Below, in pieces: positions 1-8,022 of a stretch of DNA of 64,000 nucleotides. Within the stretch, counting starts at the first letter, position 1. Each line of letters opens with the position of its first letter. Made by a program: the position numbers and the translations under genes. The notes under the pieces are model-generated. The model saw only the letters and a list, made by a program, of their open reading frames with translations. It ran no database searches and was not told the DNA's origin. The DNA lies in assembly GCF_007679965.1 (NCBI RefSeq), contig NZ_VEHL01000013.1, forward strand, positions 91,885 to 155,884. The letters run 5' to 3'. Source of the stretch: Bordetella genomosp. 13. Its GTDB lineage: Bacteria > Pseudomonadota > Gammaproteobacteria > Burkholderiales > Burkholderiaceae_B.

Positions 1-1671
1 GGCCGCCACGTCGATCCAGCCCGTGCCGGCGGGCAGCCCGAGCGTGTCGCGATGGAAGTCCGGCGGGCTGAGCGTGCCGGAGAACAGCACCGTGCAGCGC
101 GCCGCCGCGTGCCGCGCCGCGAGGTACGGGGCCGGCACGACGTTGCGGATGCAGAGGTCCGAGGCGGGCGCGGCGCGCGGGGCCGCCTCGTCGCGCACCG
201 TCAGGTCGAACAGCGCGTGGCTGCCGAAGCTTTCCGCCAGGCGGCCGAACTGCAGCAGCGTGAAATGCAGGGCCAGCGCGGGATCGCCGGGCGGCGCGGC
301 CGTGCCCGCGAAATGCTCGGCCAGCGCCGCGCTGGCGCGCTGCGCGGCCTCGCGCAGCCCGCCGGGCACCATGTCGTAGGCGCCGTAGGCCCCGGGCTGC
401 TTCTTCTGCAGGGCGCGCCACGAACGCAGCAGCCCGTCCAGCGGCTTGCGCAGGCCCTTCGGCACGACGGCGCGCGCGGCGCGGACGTCGTCGGTGGACA
501 GCGAGACGCTGTACATGCCGCGCGCGCGCTCCAGCAGGTTGTGCGCCTCGTCCACCGCGATTGCCACGCGCCACTGATGCGCCAGCGTCGAGGCATACAG
601 CATGGCGTTGGCGTCGAACCAGTAGTTGTAGTCGCCCACCACCACGTCGCTCCAGCGCGCCAGCTCCTGGCCCAGGTAATACGGGCAGATGCCGTGCTCA
701 TCGGCCACGGCGCGCACCGGCGCGCGCGACAGCGTGGCGTCGCCGCGGGCCAGCGCCTGCGCCCGCGCGGCCGGCAGGCGGTCGTAGAAGCCGCGCGCAC
801 GCGGGCAGGACTCGCCATGGCAGGCCAGGTCGGGATGCGCGCAGGCCTTCTCGCGCGCCACCAGCTCCACCACGCGCAACGGCAGGCCATCGCCGCCGCA
901 CGCCCCGCGCAAGGTCTCGACCGCATTCAACGCCAGGCCATGCCCCGGCCCCTTGGCCGACAGGAAGTAGACCTTGTCGAGCCCCTGCGTGGCGCAGGCC
1001 TTCAGCAAGGGGAACAGCGTGCCCAGCGTCTTGCCTACGCCCGTGGGGGCCTGGGCCATGACGGGATGGCCGTCGCGCGCGGCCCGGTACACGGCCACCG
1101 CCAGGTCGCGCTGGCCGGCGCGCATGGCGCCGTAGGGAAACGCCAGCGCCTCGAGCGCCGCGTCGCGCGCCTCGCGGTGCGCGCGCTCGTGCCTGGCCCA
1201 CTGGGCATAGCGCTCGCACATGTCCTGGAAAAGGCTTGCCAGCGCACCGGCCTGCATGGTCTCGTCCACCACGGTCTCGGCTTCGGTGTCCAGGTTGAAA
1301 TACACCACGGCCACCGTGATCTCGGCCAGCCCGCGATCGGCGCACAGCATGTGGCCGTAGACCCGCGCCTGCGCACGGTGCAGCGCGCGCTGGTTGTCGC
1401 GCAGCGCGTCCAGGTCGCCGCGGTAGGTCTTCACCTCTTCGATGCGATGCGCGCGCGGATCGTAGCCATCGGCCCGGCCGCGCACCGTCAGGCCGGCATG
1501 GGCGGCCGTCAGCGGGACCTCGTGCTCGACCTGCGCGCCGCGCCGCTGCGCGATGATGGCGTGCCCGGCCATGCCCTCCAGCGCCGTGGGCGCGGGCGTG
1601 AAGCGCGAATCCAGGTCGCCCGCGCGCGCCGTGAAGTCGCACAGGGTGCGCACCGCCACCTCGAGCTTCAT
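1..1671 (-). CDS. DinG/XPD-like DNA helicase with N-terminal PD-(D/E)XK nuclease (3' end beyond window)
   Basis: Partial: 557 codons are present and the C-terminus lies outside the window. Residues about 60-85 carry a RecB-like nuclease core (Asp68, then Glu79-Val-Lys81). A superfamily 2 helicase follows: Walker A GVGKT at 211-215 and DEAH at 374-377. Between these motifs Cys277, Cys284, Cys289 and Cys329 are spaced as in the iron-sulphur domain of XPD/DinG helicases. The last visible residues include the helicase motif FSGTLSPPD. The expected role is ATP-dependent 5'-3' unwinding coupled to DNA cleavage in repair. The ATG at 1671-1669 overlaps the stop of the upstream VRR-NUC gene (ATGA), so the two are probably translationally coupled and act together. 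The frame is open to the window edge. Exact substrate unknown. Confidence 0.85.
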   Translation of the reverse strand, partial: MKLEVAVRTLCDFTARAGDLDSRFTPAPTALEGMAGHAIIAQRRGAQVEHEVPLTAAHAGLTVRGRADGYDPRAHRIEEVKTYRGDLDALRDNQRALHRAQARVYGHMLCADRGLAEITVAVVYFNLDTEAETVVDETMQAGALASLFQDMCERYAQWARHERAHREARDAALEALAFPYGAMRAGQRDLAVAVYRAARDGHPVMAQAPTGVGKTLGTLFPLLKACATQGLDKVYFLSAKGPGHGLALNAVETLRGACGGDGLPLRVVELVAREKACAHPDLACHGESCPRARGFYDRLPAARAQALARGDATLSRAPVRAVADEHGICPYYLGQELARWSDVVVGDYNYWFDANAMLYASTLAHQWRVAIAVDEAHNLLERARGMYSVSLSTDDVRAARAVVPKGLRKPLDGLLRSWRALQKKQPGAYGAYDMVPGGLREAAQRASAALAEHFAGTAAPPGDPALALHFTLLQFGRLAESFGSHALFDLTVRDEAAPRAAPASDLCIRNVVPAPYLAARHAAARCTVLFSGTLSPPDFHRDTLGLPAGTGWIDVAA

Positions 1672-3350
1672 GCGGCCTGTTCCTGGTATTCCTGCTGATC
1701 CGCTGCCACAGCCCAGCGCACGTGGCAGACCTGCACCGGCAGGCCATGCGCGACGGCATAGTGCAGCCAGCGCACCTGGTTGTCCTGCAGGCGGTCTCCG
1801 GGGCCCTTCACTTCGATCAGTTCATAGCGCCGCTCGGCCGGCCAGAAGCGCACCAGGTCGGGCAGGCCGGACCGGTTCGCCTTCGGATCGTCCAGCAGCC
1901 GCGCGAACCACAGCGCCAGGTGCTCGGCGGGGATGCAGTCGAGCGCGAGTTCCAGCAGCTCGCGCGTCAGCATGCCCCACGCCACGAAGGGCGACTGGAT
2001 GCCCGCCTTCTGCTCGAAGCGCGCCAGGATCAGCGCGCGATGGCTGCCGTCGCGCAGCGCGTCCAGGCACGCCGCGAACGACGCTTCGCGGCGCGCGCGG
2101 AAACCGGGCTCGTGCAGATCGGCGGGACCGCGCTGGAAAGGATGGAAGAACGCGCCGGCCACCGGCAGGAAGATGGCGTCCCAGCACAACAGGCCGAACA
2201 GCGAATTGATCAGGCCGTTCTCGACCCAATGCACGCTGGCGCCGTCGACGGCGAAATGATCGCGCGTGACCACTTCCACGCGGCACGCTTCGTTTGGACG
2301 CGGCAGCGTCAGCATCATGGGCCGCACCGGCGGGCCGCCACGGCGCGCCGGCACGATATGCCCGGCCTGGCGCGCCAGGCGTGGCAGCATGCGCTGCACC
2401 AGCTGCCGCTCGGCCTCGCTTTCGGCGCGGTCCAGCGCCTGGCCGGCCAATGCATGCGCCTCGTCGAACCGCTGCTGCCGTTCCAGCACACGGATCAGCC
2501 GCTGGCGCGCCCCGGGATACGTGCTGGCGCGATAGGCCTGCTCCGCCTCGGCCCAGTCGGCGGCGCGTTCGCACCATTGCCCCAGGCGGAACCACACTTT
2601 GGCCCGGCGCCGCGCCAGCCAGGGCACGGCGGTCTCGCAGGCCGCGAGCTGGCCGCGCAACACGGCGGCCTGGTCGGCCACTGCCACATCAAGCTGGTCG
2701 CGAATCTGCTGCAGCGACAGATACACGTCGACGTCGGCGGCGCCCTGGAAGGCGCGGGTCGCGGCATCGATGTCGACCTTTTCGTACTGGAAGATGCCCA
2801 GGTCGGCCAGCACGAACTCCGACCAGCCCTGGTCCAGGTTGCCGAAGAACATCAGGCGCAGCCGCTGCGCCATCGGCGCCACCTCGACGGACCAGATCGC
2901 TTCGCCGGCCCGCGCGCCCCAGCCGCTGCACGGCCGCTCGCGCGGCTCGCCCAGCACGGCCTCCAGCCCCGCCAGCAGCTCGGCCTTGCGCAGCGACGCG
3001 CGCAGGCCGGCCTGCGGATAGCGGCGCGCCAGTTCGTCCTTGGTGTGCAGCGCCGCCCAGTCGGACCAGGGCAGCACGGGATCGGCACGCAGCCAGCCGA
3101 GTTCGAGCAAGGGCCCTGCGGCGGGTTCGACCGGACCGATCTCTTCGTACGCCAGCCGTTCGGCGCGATACACGGTATGGCGCCGCAACAGCAGCCGCAC
3201 CAGCAAGGCCCGCGATGGCCGCGGCAAGGTCGGGAAGGCGCGCAGGAAGGCCTGCTCGCTCGGGCGGAACACGTCGGCATAGCGCGCACCCAACCAGTCC
3301 AGCGCTTGCTGGAAGTTGTGCAGGTAGTAGTAGCGGTGCTCGGGGTACAT
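1668..3350 (-). CDS. VRR-NUC domain nuclease
   Basis: About 560 aa. The C-terminal ~100 residues show the VRR-NUC (PD-(D/E)XK superfamily) pattern: SGLPDLVRFW supplies the acidic residue, ELIEVKGPGD supplies the E-x-K pair, and a basic/aromatic tail follows. The rest resembles the helical/TPR-like region of FAN1-type nucleases. FAN1 homologues cleave flapped or cross-linked DNA. The start was placed at MYPEHRYYY because the upstream in-frame extension is low-complexity; no strong Shine-Dalgarno sequence is visible. The stop overlaps the ATG of the downstream helicase-nuclease, giving a two-gene nuclease/helicase unit. Role in interstrand cross-link or structure-specific repair is inferred from family. 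Confidence 0.8.
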   Translation of the reverse strand: MYPEHRYYYLHNFQQALDWLGARYADVFRPSEQAFLRAFPTLPRPSRALLVRLLLRRHTVYRAERLAYEEIGPVEPAAGPLLELGWLRADPVLPWSDWAALHTKDELARRYPQAGLRASLRKAELLAGLEAVLGEPRERPCSGWGARAGEAIWSVEVAPMAQRLRLMFFGNLDQGWSEFVLADLGIFQYEKVDIDAATRAFQGAADVDVYLSLQQIRDQLDVAVADQAAVLRGQLAACETAVPWLARRRAKVWFRLGQWCERAADWAEAEQAYRASTYPGARQRLIRVLERQQRFDEAHALAGQALDRAESEAERQLVQRMLPRLARQAGHIVPARRGGPPVRPMMLTLPRPNEACRVEVVTRDHFAVDGASVHWVENGLINSLFGLLCWDAIFLPVAGAFFHPFQRGPADLHEPGFRARREASFAACLDALRDGSHRALILARFEQKAGIQSPFVAWGMLTRELLELALDCIPAEHLALWFARLLDDPKANRSGLPDLVRFWPAERRYELIEVKGPGDRLQDNQVRWLHYAVAHGLPVQVCHVRWAVAADQQEYQEQAA

Positions 3351-3482
3351 GCCGGGGGGCTGCGGGGGTCGCGATCGGATTGGACTGGATATGCATCCAG
3401 TTCCATCATAACCCGGGCCGAGCGCGGAAAATTGGAAATGCCGCATCTATGCCGCATGACACTCCCCTGGGCCTGGTCGTCC

Positions 3483-3500
3483 GTATATCCTGGCTATACA
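3483..3500 (+). promoter_or_regulatory. Candidate higBA operator/promoter
   Basis: A 17-bp inverted repeat GTATA-N7-TATAC (3483-3499) overlaps a -10-like TATACA at 3495-3500, 11 nt before the higB start. HigA-type antitoxins usually repress their own promoter through such a site. No strong -35 seen. Confidence 0.45.
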
Positions 3501-3510
3501 CTGGCTCATA

Positions 3511-3801
3511 ATGATCAAAACCTTCCGACACAAAGGCATTGAAGACTTCTTCCTGAAAGGGTCGAAAGCCAGGATCACGGCCGCACATGCAGCCAAGTTG
3601 AGGCTGCAACTTGCCGCCCTTCACAGCGCCACGTCGCTGGAAGATCTTGCAGCCCCTGCCAATTGGAGACTCCACCTGCTCATCGGAAAGAATCCAAAAG
3701 GCCAGAGTGTTGACGGTCATCATGCATTCGATGTCAGCGGGAACTGGCGGTCGACCTTCCGTTTCGAGGGCACCGACGTCGTCCTTGTCGACTATCACTA
3801 G
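3511..3801 (+). CDS. higB: HigB-type toxin (RelE/ParE superfamily mRNA interferase)
   Basis: 96 aa, the usual size for HigB. It shows the family layout: N-terminal IKTFRHKGIEDFF, a helical pair, then the C-terminal beta strands GKNPKGQSVDGHH and NWRSTFRFEG, ending in VLVDYH. HigB toxins are ribosome-dependent mRNA endonucleases. The gene precedes its antitoxin, the order typical of higBA and the reverse of relBE. It is followed after 10 nt by higA, with an AGGAG ribosome-binding site touching its stop codon. Assignment is firm by family and gene order; toxicity is untested. Confidence 0.9.
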   Translation: MIKTFRHKGIEDFFLKGSKARITAAHAAKLRLQLAALHSATSLEDLAAPANWRLHLLIGKNPKGQSVDGHHAFDVSGNWRSTFRFEGTDVVLVDYH

Positions 3802-3811
3802 GAGTATCGCC

Positions 3812-4150
3812 ATGAGAATGTTCAACCCACCGCATCCGGGTGAGGTCTTGCGCGAGTATCTCGGTGACCTGAGCGTTACCGAGGCAGCGACGCACCTGCA
3901 GGTCACGCGCGCAATGTTGTCCCGGATCCTCAACGGACATGCTGCCATTTCGGCGGAAATGGCTCTCCGTCTTTCCCAAGCCTTGGGAACGAGTGCAGAT
4001 CTATGGCTCGGAATGCAAGCTCAGTACGATCTTTGGCAGGCCGAACACACGAAAGGTGCAAGGCGTGTCCGCATCAAGCGTTTCAAGTTCCTCGCTGACG
4101 CCTCCGCGCTCAAGCGGGAAGACCAAGATGCAGAGCTTGCTGGCGCGTGA
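3812..4150 (+). CDS. higA: HigA-type antitoxin (XRE helix-turn-helix)
   Basis: 112 aa. It starts MRMFNPPHPGEVL, a signature of HigA antitoxins, followed by an XRE helix-turn-helix (about residues 17-70: VTEAATHLQVTRAMLSRILNG...). The C-terminal ~30 residues are basic. It neutralises HigB and is expected to repress the higBA promoter through the inverted repeat at 3483-3499. The start was chosen for the AGGAG at 3800-3804, 7 nt upstream. A hairpin terminator follows 25 nt after the stop. Confidence 0.9.
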   Translation: MRMFNPPHPGEVLREYLGDLSVTEAATHLQVTRAMLSRILNGHAAISAEMALRLSQALGTSADLWLGMQAQYDLWQAEHTKGARRVRIKRFKFLADASALKREDQDAELAGA

Positions 4151-4174
4151 CCGACGATTTGCCAAAGCCGAATG

Positions 4175-4199
4175 CCCCGCCCCGTGCGGGGTTTCGCTT
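4175..4199 (+). terminator. Terminator of higBA
   Basis: A 6-bp stem CCCCGC (4175-4180) / GCGGGG (4186-4191) with a 5-nt loop is followed by a short T-rich tail, 24 nt after the higA stop. Confidence 0.55.
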
Positions 4200-4250
4200 A
4201 TCTGGGCGATCGCCACGCAACGACCGGGAAAGACTAAAGCCGCCCAATGC

Positions 4251-4282
4251 AAAAAGCCCCGACAGAGACTGTACGGGGCTTT
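4251..4282 (-). terminator. Terminator of tRNA-Ser
   Basis: Stem AAAGCCCCG (4253-4261) / CGGGGCTTT (4274-4282). Read on the minus strand it ends in a five-T run. It lies 18 nt beyond the tRNA 3' end. Confidence 0.75.
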
Positions 4283-4300
4283 CTGGGACTTGCTTAATTC

Positions 4301-4394
4301 TGGCGGAGGCGGAGGGATTCGAACCCTCGATGCAGGTTTTTGCCCACATGCTCCCTTAGCAGGGGAGTACCTTCAACCACTCGGCCACGCCTCC
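4301..4394 (-). tRNA. tRNA-Ser (anticodon GCU)
   Basis: 94 nt including an encoded CCA. The acceptor stem GGAGGCG pairs with CGCCTCC. The anticodon stem CTCCC/GGGAG frames the loop CTGCTAA, giving anticodon GCU. There is a long variable arm, as in class II tRNA-Ser, and the T-loop GGTTCGAATCC is present. It lies 92 nt downstream of lysC on the same strand. Confidence 0.96.
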
Positions 4395-4486
4395 AGAGAA
4401 TCCAAGATTCTATCAGAAAAATTTGGCATTTTTCTGGCGTGGGTACGCGGATCGCGCACCCGCATCAAAAATTTTCGCCGGACGCC

Positions 4487-5752
4487 CTACGCCTTCTCGG
4501 CCGGCGCCTGGTCCAGGCCGAACGCCTTGTGCAGGGCGCGCACGGCCAGTTCCATGTACTTGTCGTCGATGATCACCGAGGTCTTGATCTCGCTGGTGCT
4601 GATCATCTGGATGTTGATGCCTTCCTGCGACAGCGTCTGGAACATCAGGCTGGCCACGCCGACGTGCGAGCGCATGCCGATGCCGACGATGGAGACCTTG
4701 GCGACCTTCTCGTCGGTGGCCAGTTCGCGGGCGCCCACGGCGGGGATCACTTCGCGCTTGAGCACGTCGACCACGCGCTGATATTCGTTGCGGTTGACCG
4801 TGAACGAGAAGTCGGTGGTGCCGGCGACGGACTGGTTCTGCACGATCATGTCGACGTCGATGTTGGCGGCGGCGACCGGGCCCAGGATCGAGTAGGCGAC
4901 GCCGGGCTTGTCCGGCACGGCCAGCAGGGTGATTTTGGCTTCGTCGCGGCTGAAGGCGATGCCGGAGACAACGGCGGCTTCCATTTTTTCGTCTTCCTCA
5001 AAAGTAATCAGCGTGCCCGAGACCATTTCTTCTTCGAGCGGGATGAGCGGGTCGGTCAGCGAGGACAGGACCCGCGTGGGCACACGGTATTTGCCCGCGA
5101 ACTCGACGGAGCGGATCTGCAGCACCTTGGAGCCCAGCGACGCCATCTCGAGCATCTCCTCGAACGAGACGACGGCCATGCGGCGCGCCTCGGGCACGAC
5201 GCGGGGGTCGGTGGTGTAGACGCCGTCGACGTCGGTGTAGATCAGGCATTCGTGGGCGCCGATGGCCGCCGCCACGGCCACGGCCGAGGTGTCGGAGCCG
5301 CCGCGGCCCAGCGTGGTGATGTGGCCTTCCTCGTCGATGCCCTGGAAGCCCGTGACCACGACCACGCGGCCGGCGTCCAGGTCGGCGCGGATGCGCGCGT
5401 CGTCGATGGAGCTGATGCGGGCCTTGGTGTAGGCCGAATCGGTGCGCACGGGCACTTGCCAGCCGGTGTAGCTGCGCGCCTGCACGCCTTCGGCCTGCAG
5501 GGCGATGGCCAGCAGGCCGCTGCTGGCCTGCTCGCCGGTGGCGGCGATCATGTCGAGCTCGCGGCCGTCGGGCTGCGCGGCGATTTCGCGGGCCAGGCCC
5601 AGCAGGCGATTGGTTTCGCCGGCCATGGCGGAGGGAACGACCACGACCTGGTGGCCGGCGGCATGCCACTTCGCGACGCGGCGCGCCACGTTCTTGATGC
5701 GCTCGACCGAGCCCATCGAGGTACCGCCGTACTTGTGAACGATAAGGGACAT
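4487..5752 (-). CDS. lysC: Aspartate kinase
   Basis: 421 aa, the normal length of the bacterial alpha2beta2-type enzyme. It phosphorylates L-aspartate, the first step to lysine, threonine, methionine and diaminopimelate. The kinase domain begins VHKYGGTSMGS (residues 5-15) and contains the GRGGSDTSA motif (about 150). Two C-terminal ACT domains follow from about residue 265 (ITLLAVPDKPGVAY and VSIVGIGMRSHVGV), which normally bind lysine/threonine for feedback control. An internal in-frame start for a separate beta subunit, known in some species, cannot be judged here. The neighbouring tRNA-Ser lies downstream on the same strand. Confidence 0.96.
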   Translation of the reverse strand: MSLIVHKYGGTSMGSVERIKNVARRVAKWHAAGHQVVVVPSAMAGETNRLLGLAREIAAQPDGRELDMIAATGEQASSGLLAIALQAEGVQARSYTGWQVPVRTDSAYTKARISSIDDARIRADLDAGRVVVVTGFQGIDEEGHITTLGRGGSDTSAVAVAAAIGAHECLIYTDVDGVYTTDPRVVPEARRMAVVSFEEMLEMASLGSKVLQIRSVEFAGKYRVPTRVLSSLTDPLIPLEEEMVSGTLITFEEDEKMEAAVVSGIAFSRDEAKITLLAVPDKPGVAYSILGPVAAANIDVDMIVQNQSVAGTTDFSFTVNRNEYQRVVDVLKREVIPAVGARELATDEKVAKVSIVGIGMRSHVGVASLMFQTLSQEGINIQMISTSEIKTSVIIDDKYMELAVRALHKAFGLDQAPAEKA

Positions 5753-5858
5753 CTCGTACTCGGGAAAGAACTGGATGATTCGAGCCGCGTCGCAAGACCA
5801 GCAAGCGCGGGCGGCAAACCCATGAGTTTACCTTGCTTGCGGCAATTTGCGTGAATAT

Positions 5859-5900
5859 CCCCGATATGCCTGGAATCCAGCCATTCCAGGGCAACCGGGG
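5859..5900 (-). terminator. Hairpin between bug1 and lysC
   Basis: Nested inverted repeat: outer stem CCCCG (5859-5863) / CGGGG (5896-5900), inner stem CCTGGAAT (5869-5876) / ATTCCAGG (5883-5890). It lies just past the stop of the Bug receptor gene. There is no T-run, so termination is only suggested. It may also lie in the lysC leader. Confidence 0.4.
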
Positions 5901-5925
5901 ATTATCGCGTGGGAAGCGCCGCCGC

Positions 5926-6906
5926 TCAGTCCAGCTTCAGGCCCAGCTTGTCGATCACCTGCCGCCACATGGCGACCTCCTTGCCGATCGTCGCGCCGAA
6001 CGCCTCCGACGTGCCGCCCGCCGTATAGGCGCCGTCGATTTCCATCTTTTCCGCGGCCTCCGGCGTGGCCAGCAGCTTGTTCACCTCGCTGTTGATGCGC
6101 TGGACCAGCGGGGCTGGCATGCCCTTGGGGCCGACGAGGCCATACCAGAGCGTGACGTCGTAGCCGGGAAACCCTGCTTCCGCGATGCTCGGCACGTCGG
6201 GCAATGCCGGGACGCGCTTGGCGCTGGTCACGCCCAGGGCCAGGACGCGGCCGCCCTTGACCTGCGGCATGGCCGTGGCGGACGCGGCGAAGTACAGGTC
6301 GACCTGGCCGCTGACCAGGTCGGTCATGGCCGCCGCCCCGCCCTTGTAGGGAATGTGCGTCATCCGGATGCCGGCGCGGTCGGCGAACAGCGCGCCGGCC
6401 AGATGCAGCACGCTGCCCGTGCCCGACGAGCCATAGTTCAGCGTATCCGGCTTGTCCTTGGCCAGCTTGACCAGGTCGGCCACGGACTTGGCGCCCAGCC
6501 GCGGATTGACCACCAGCACCATCGGGCCGGTCGACACCTGGACGATGGGCGTGATGTCCTTGACGGAGTCGAACTTCAGTTTGTACAGGCTGGGGTTGAC
6601 GGTGTGGCTCGACGAGATCAGCGTCAACGTGTAGCCGTCGGCGGGCTGGGATATGCCGTACTCCGTGCCGACCACGCCCCCGGCGCCGGTGCGGTTCTCC
6701 ACGATGACGGTCTGGCCCAGCGACTGCGTCAGGCCCTTGGCGATGTAGCGGCCGATGACGTCCGCCCCGCCGCCCGGCACGTAGGGCACGATCAGCTTGA
6801 TGGGCCGCTCGGGATAGGTCTGTGCCGCGGCCGGCGCGGCGATCCCCGCAAGGCAGGCGCCGACGAGCAGCAGCCGCAGCCAGGCCGCGAATTTCCGATG
6901 ATGCAT
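5926..6906 (-). CDS. Bug-family (tripartite tricarboxylate) solute-binding receptor 1
   Basis: 326 aa with a Sec signal peptide (charged MHHRKF, hydrophobic core, cut near PAAAQTYPE). The mature protein begins YPERPIKLIVPYVPGGGADV, the Bug signature. It continues with YGSSGTGSVLHLAG and HIPYKGGAA, two ligand-pocket motifs of the TctC/Bug fold. These periplasmic proteins bind carboxylates. No TctA/TctB membrane genes are nearby, so it is an orphan receptor. The start was chosen at MHHRKF because GGAGA lies 8 nt upstream; a longer reading adds 18 unlikely residues. Divergent from SDR1; the shared intergenic region holds two copies of a conserved operator/promoter module. Confidence 0.92.
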   Translation of the reverse strand: MHHRKFAAWLRLLLVGACLAGIAAPAAAQTYPERPIKLIVPYVPGGGADVIGRYIAKGLTQSLGQTVIVENRTGAGGVVGTEYGISQPADGYTLTLISSSHTVNPSLYKLKFDSVKDITPIVQVSTGPMVLVVNPRLGAKSVADLVKLAKDKPDTLNYGSSGTGSVLHLAGALFADRAGIRMTHIPYKGGAAAMTDLVSGQVDLYFAASATAMPQVKGGRVLALGVTSAKRVPALPDVPSIAEAGFPGYDVTLWYGLVGPKGMPAPLVQRINSEVNKLLATPEAAEKMEIDGAYTAGGTSEAFGATIGKEVAMWRQVIDKLGLKLD

Positions 6907-6958
6907 GGTTGTCTCCTTTCCAATACCGGCCCGTCGACACAGGCTCTCGGCGTCCCGC

Positions 6959-7025
6959 ATTGTGGAGTCGCGGTTTCGGATAGGTCCAATACCCGTTGGG
7001 AATTTCAGAAATCCGTAAAGCGAAT
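6959..7025 (-). promoter_or_regulatory. LysR-type operator/promoter module, copy C (drives Bug receptor 1)
   Basis: Read on the minus strand: imperfect box GAAT-N7-ratchet half (plus strand ATCC-N7-GAAT, 7011-7025), 18 nt, GTATTGGAC (6984-6992, containing a -35-like TTGGAC), 19 nt, then CACAAT (6959-6964) as -10. The same spacings occur in copies A and B. Predicted transcription start about 6952, ~45 nt before the bug1 start. Confidence 0.6.
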
Positions 7026-7067
7026 CGAAAGCCGGCCCACGGGCCCATGCCAGCGCCCGAGCAATTC

Positions 7068-7134
7068 ATTCCGTACCGGAATCAGGCCGGCTCGAAAAAC
7101 GTATTGGACGAATCTCCCCGCCATTGCAGAGAAT
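7068..7134 (+). promoter_or_regulatory. LysR-type operator/promoter module, copy B (drives SDR1)
   Basis: ATTC-N7-GAAT (7068-7082, also a perfect 6-3-6 palindrome), 18 nt, GTATTGGAC (7101-7109), 19 nt, GAGAAT (7129-7134). The ATTC-N7-GAAT box fits the T-N11-A rule for LysR regulators. The downstream element sits about 30 bp away, as activation sites do. Confidence 0.65.
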
Positions 7135-7175
7135 CCCGGCATTCGATCGATACGTCCCGAGAACAGGAGAGAGCA

Positions 7176-7976
7176 ATGGCAGGAAGACTGCAGGACAAAG
7201 TAGCCATCGTCACCGGCGCCGGCTGCGTGGGCAGCGGCTGGGGCAACGGCCGGGCCGTGGCCGTGCGCTTCGCCCAGGAAGGCGCCCGGATATTCGCCGT
7301 GGACAAGAACGCCGAGTCCATGGAAGAGACCCTGAAGCACATCCGCGACGCGGGCGGCGACGTCACGCCGTGGACGTGCGACGTCACCCGCAGCCAGGAC
7401 GTCGCCGCCATGGTGAGCGCCTGCCAGCAGCGCTACGGCCGCGTGGACATCCTGGTCAACAACGTGGGCGGCTCCGCCCGCGGCGGCCCGGTGGACCTGA
7501 GCGAAGAGGCCTGGGACGCCCAGCTGGACTTCAACCTGAAGAGCGTGTTCCTCACCTGCAAGCACGTGCTGCCGCTGATGGAAGCCCAGGGCGGCGGCGC
7601 CATCGTCAACACGGCGTCGACGTCCGGCACCCGCTGGACGGGCGCGGCCCAGGTCGGCTATGCCTCCTCCAAGGCCGGCGTGATCCAGTTCTCGCGCGTG
7701 GTGGCGATCGAGTACGCCAAGCGCAACATCCGGGTGAACACGGTCATCCCGGGCCAGATGCACACGCCCATGGTCGAGACCCGCCTGGCCGGGCAGCGCG
7801 CCGGCGGCGACGTCGAAGCGCTGCTGCGCCAACGCCAGGCCCGCATTCCGCTGAACTTCATGGGCGACGGCCGCGATACGGCCAACGCCGCCCTGTTCCT
7901 GGCGTCCGACGAGGCCCGCTTCGTGACGGGCACCGAGATCGTGGTCGATGGCGGCATGAGCGTGCGCTGCGACTGA
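7176..7976 (+). CDS. Short-chain dehydrogenase/reductase 1
   Basis: 266 aa classical SDR. The nucleotide-binding motif is of a lengthened type (TGAGCVGSGWGNGRA at 13-27, against the usual TGxxxGIG). NNVG sits at 95-98. The catalytic residues are intact: Ser148/150 region, Tyr162 and Lys166 (YASSK). It ends with the usual VDGGMSV. NAD(P)-dependent oxidation or reduction of an alcohol/ketone is expected; the substrate is unknown. The start was chosen for AGGAGAGAG upstream. It is paralogous to SDR3 in this window, with the shared long glycine loop and CKHVLP. Divergent from Bug receptor 1 and preceded by operator copy B. Confidence 0.9.
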   Translation: MAGRLQDKVAIVTGAGCVGSGWGNGRAVAVRFAQEGARIFAVDKNAESMEETLKHIRDAGGDVTPWTCDVTRSQDVAAMVSACQQRYGRVDILVNNVGGSARGGPVDLSEEAWDAQLDFNLKSVFLTCKHVLPLMEAQGGGAIVNTASTSGTRWTGAAQVGYASSKAGVIQFSRVVAIEYAKRNIRVNTVIPGQMHTPMVETRLAGQRAGGDVEALLRQRQARIPLNFMGDGRDTANAALFLASDEARFVTGTEIVVDGGMSVRCD

Positions 7977-8022
7977 CGCCGGCGCCAGAATCGGCCATCC
8001 TTGCCCGGGCCGGGCGCGGCGT

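Noticed and set aside
52..1698. A 548-codon plus-strand frame opposite the helicase
   Set aside because: Arg/Ala/Gln-rich shadow of the minus-strand helicase, which has all expected motifs.
6919..6928. A further CCAATACC copy near the Bug receptor 1 ribosome site
   Set aside because: It lacks the ATTC-N7-GAAT box and the -10 at the module spacing; likely chance.
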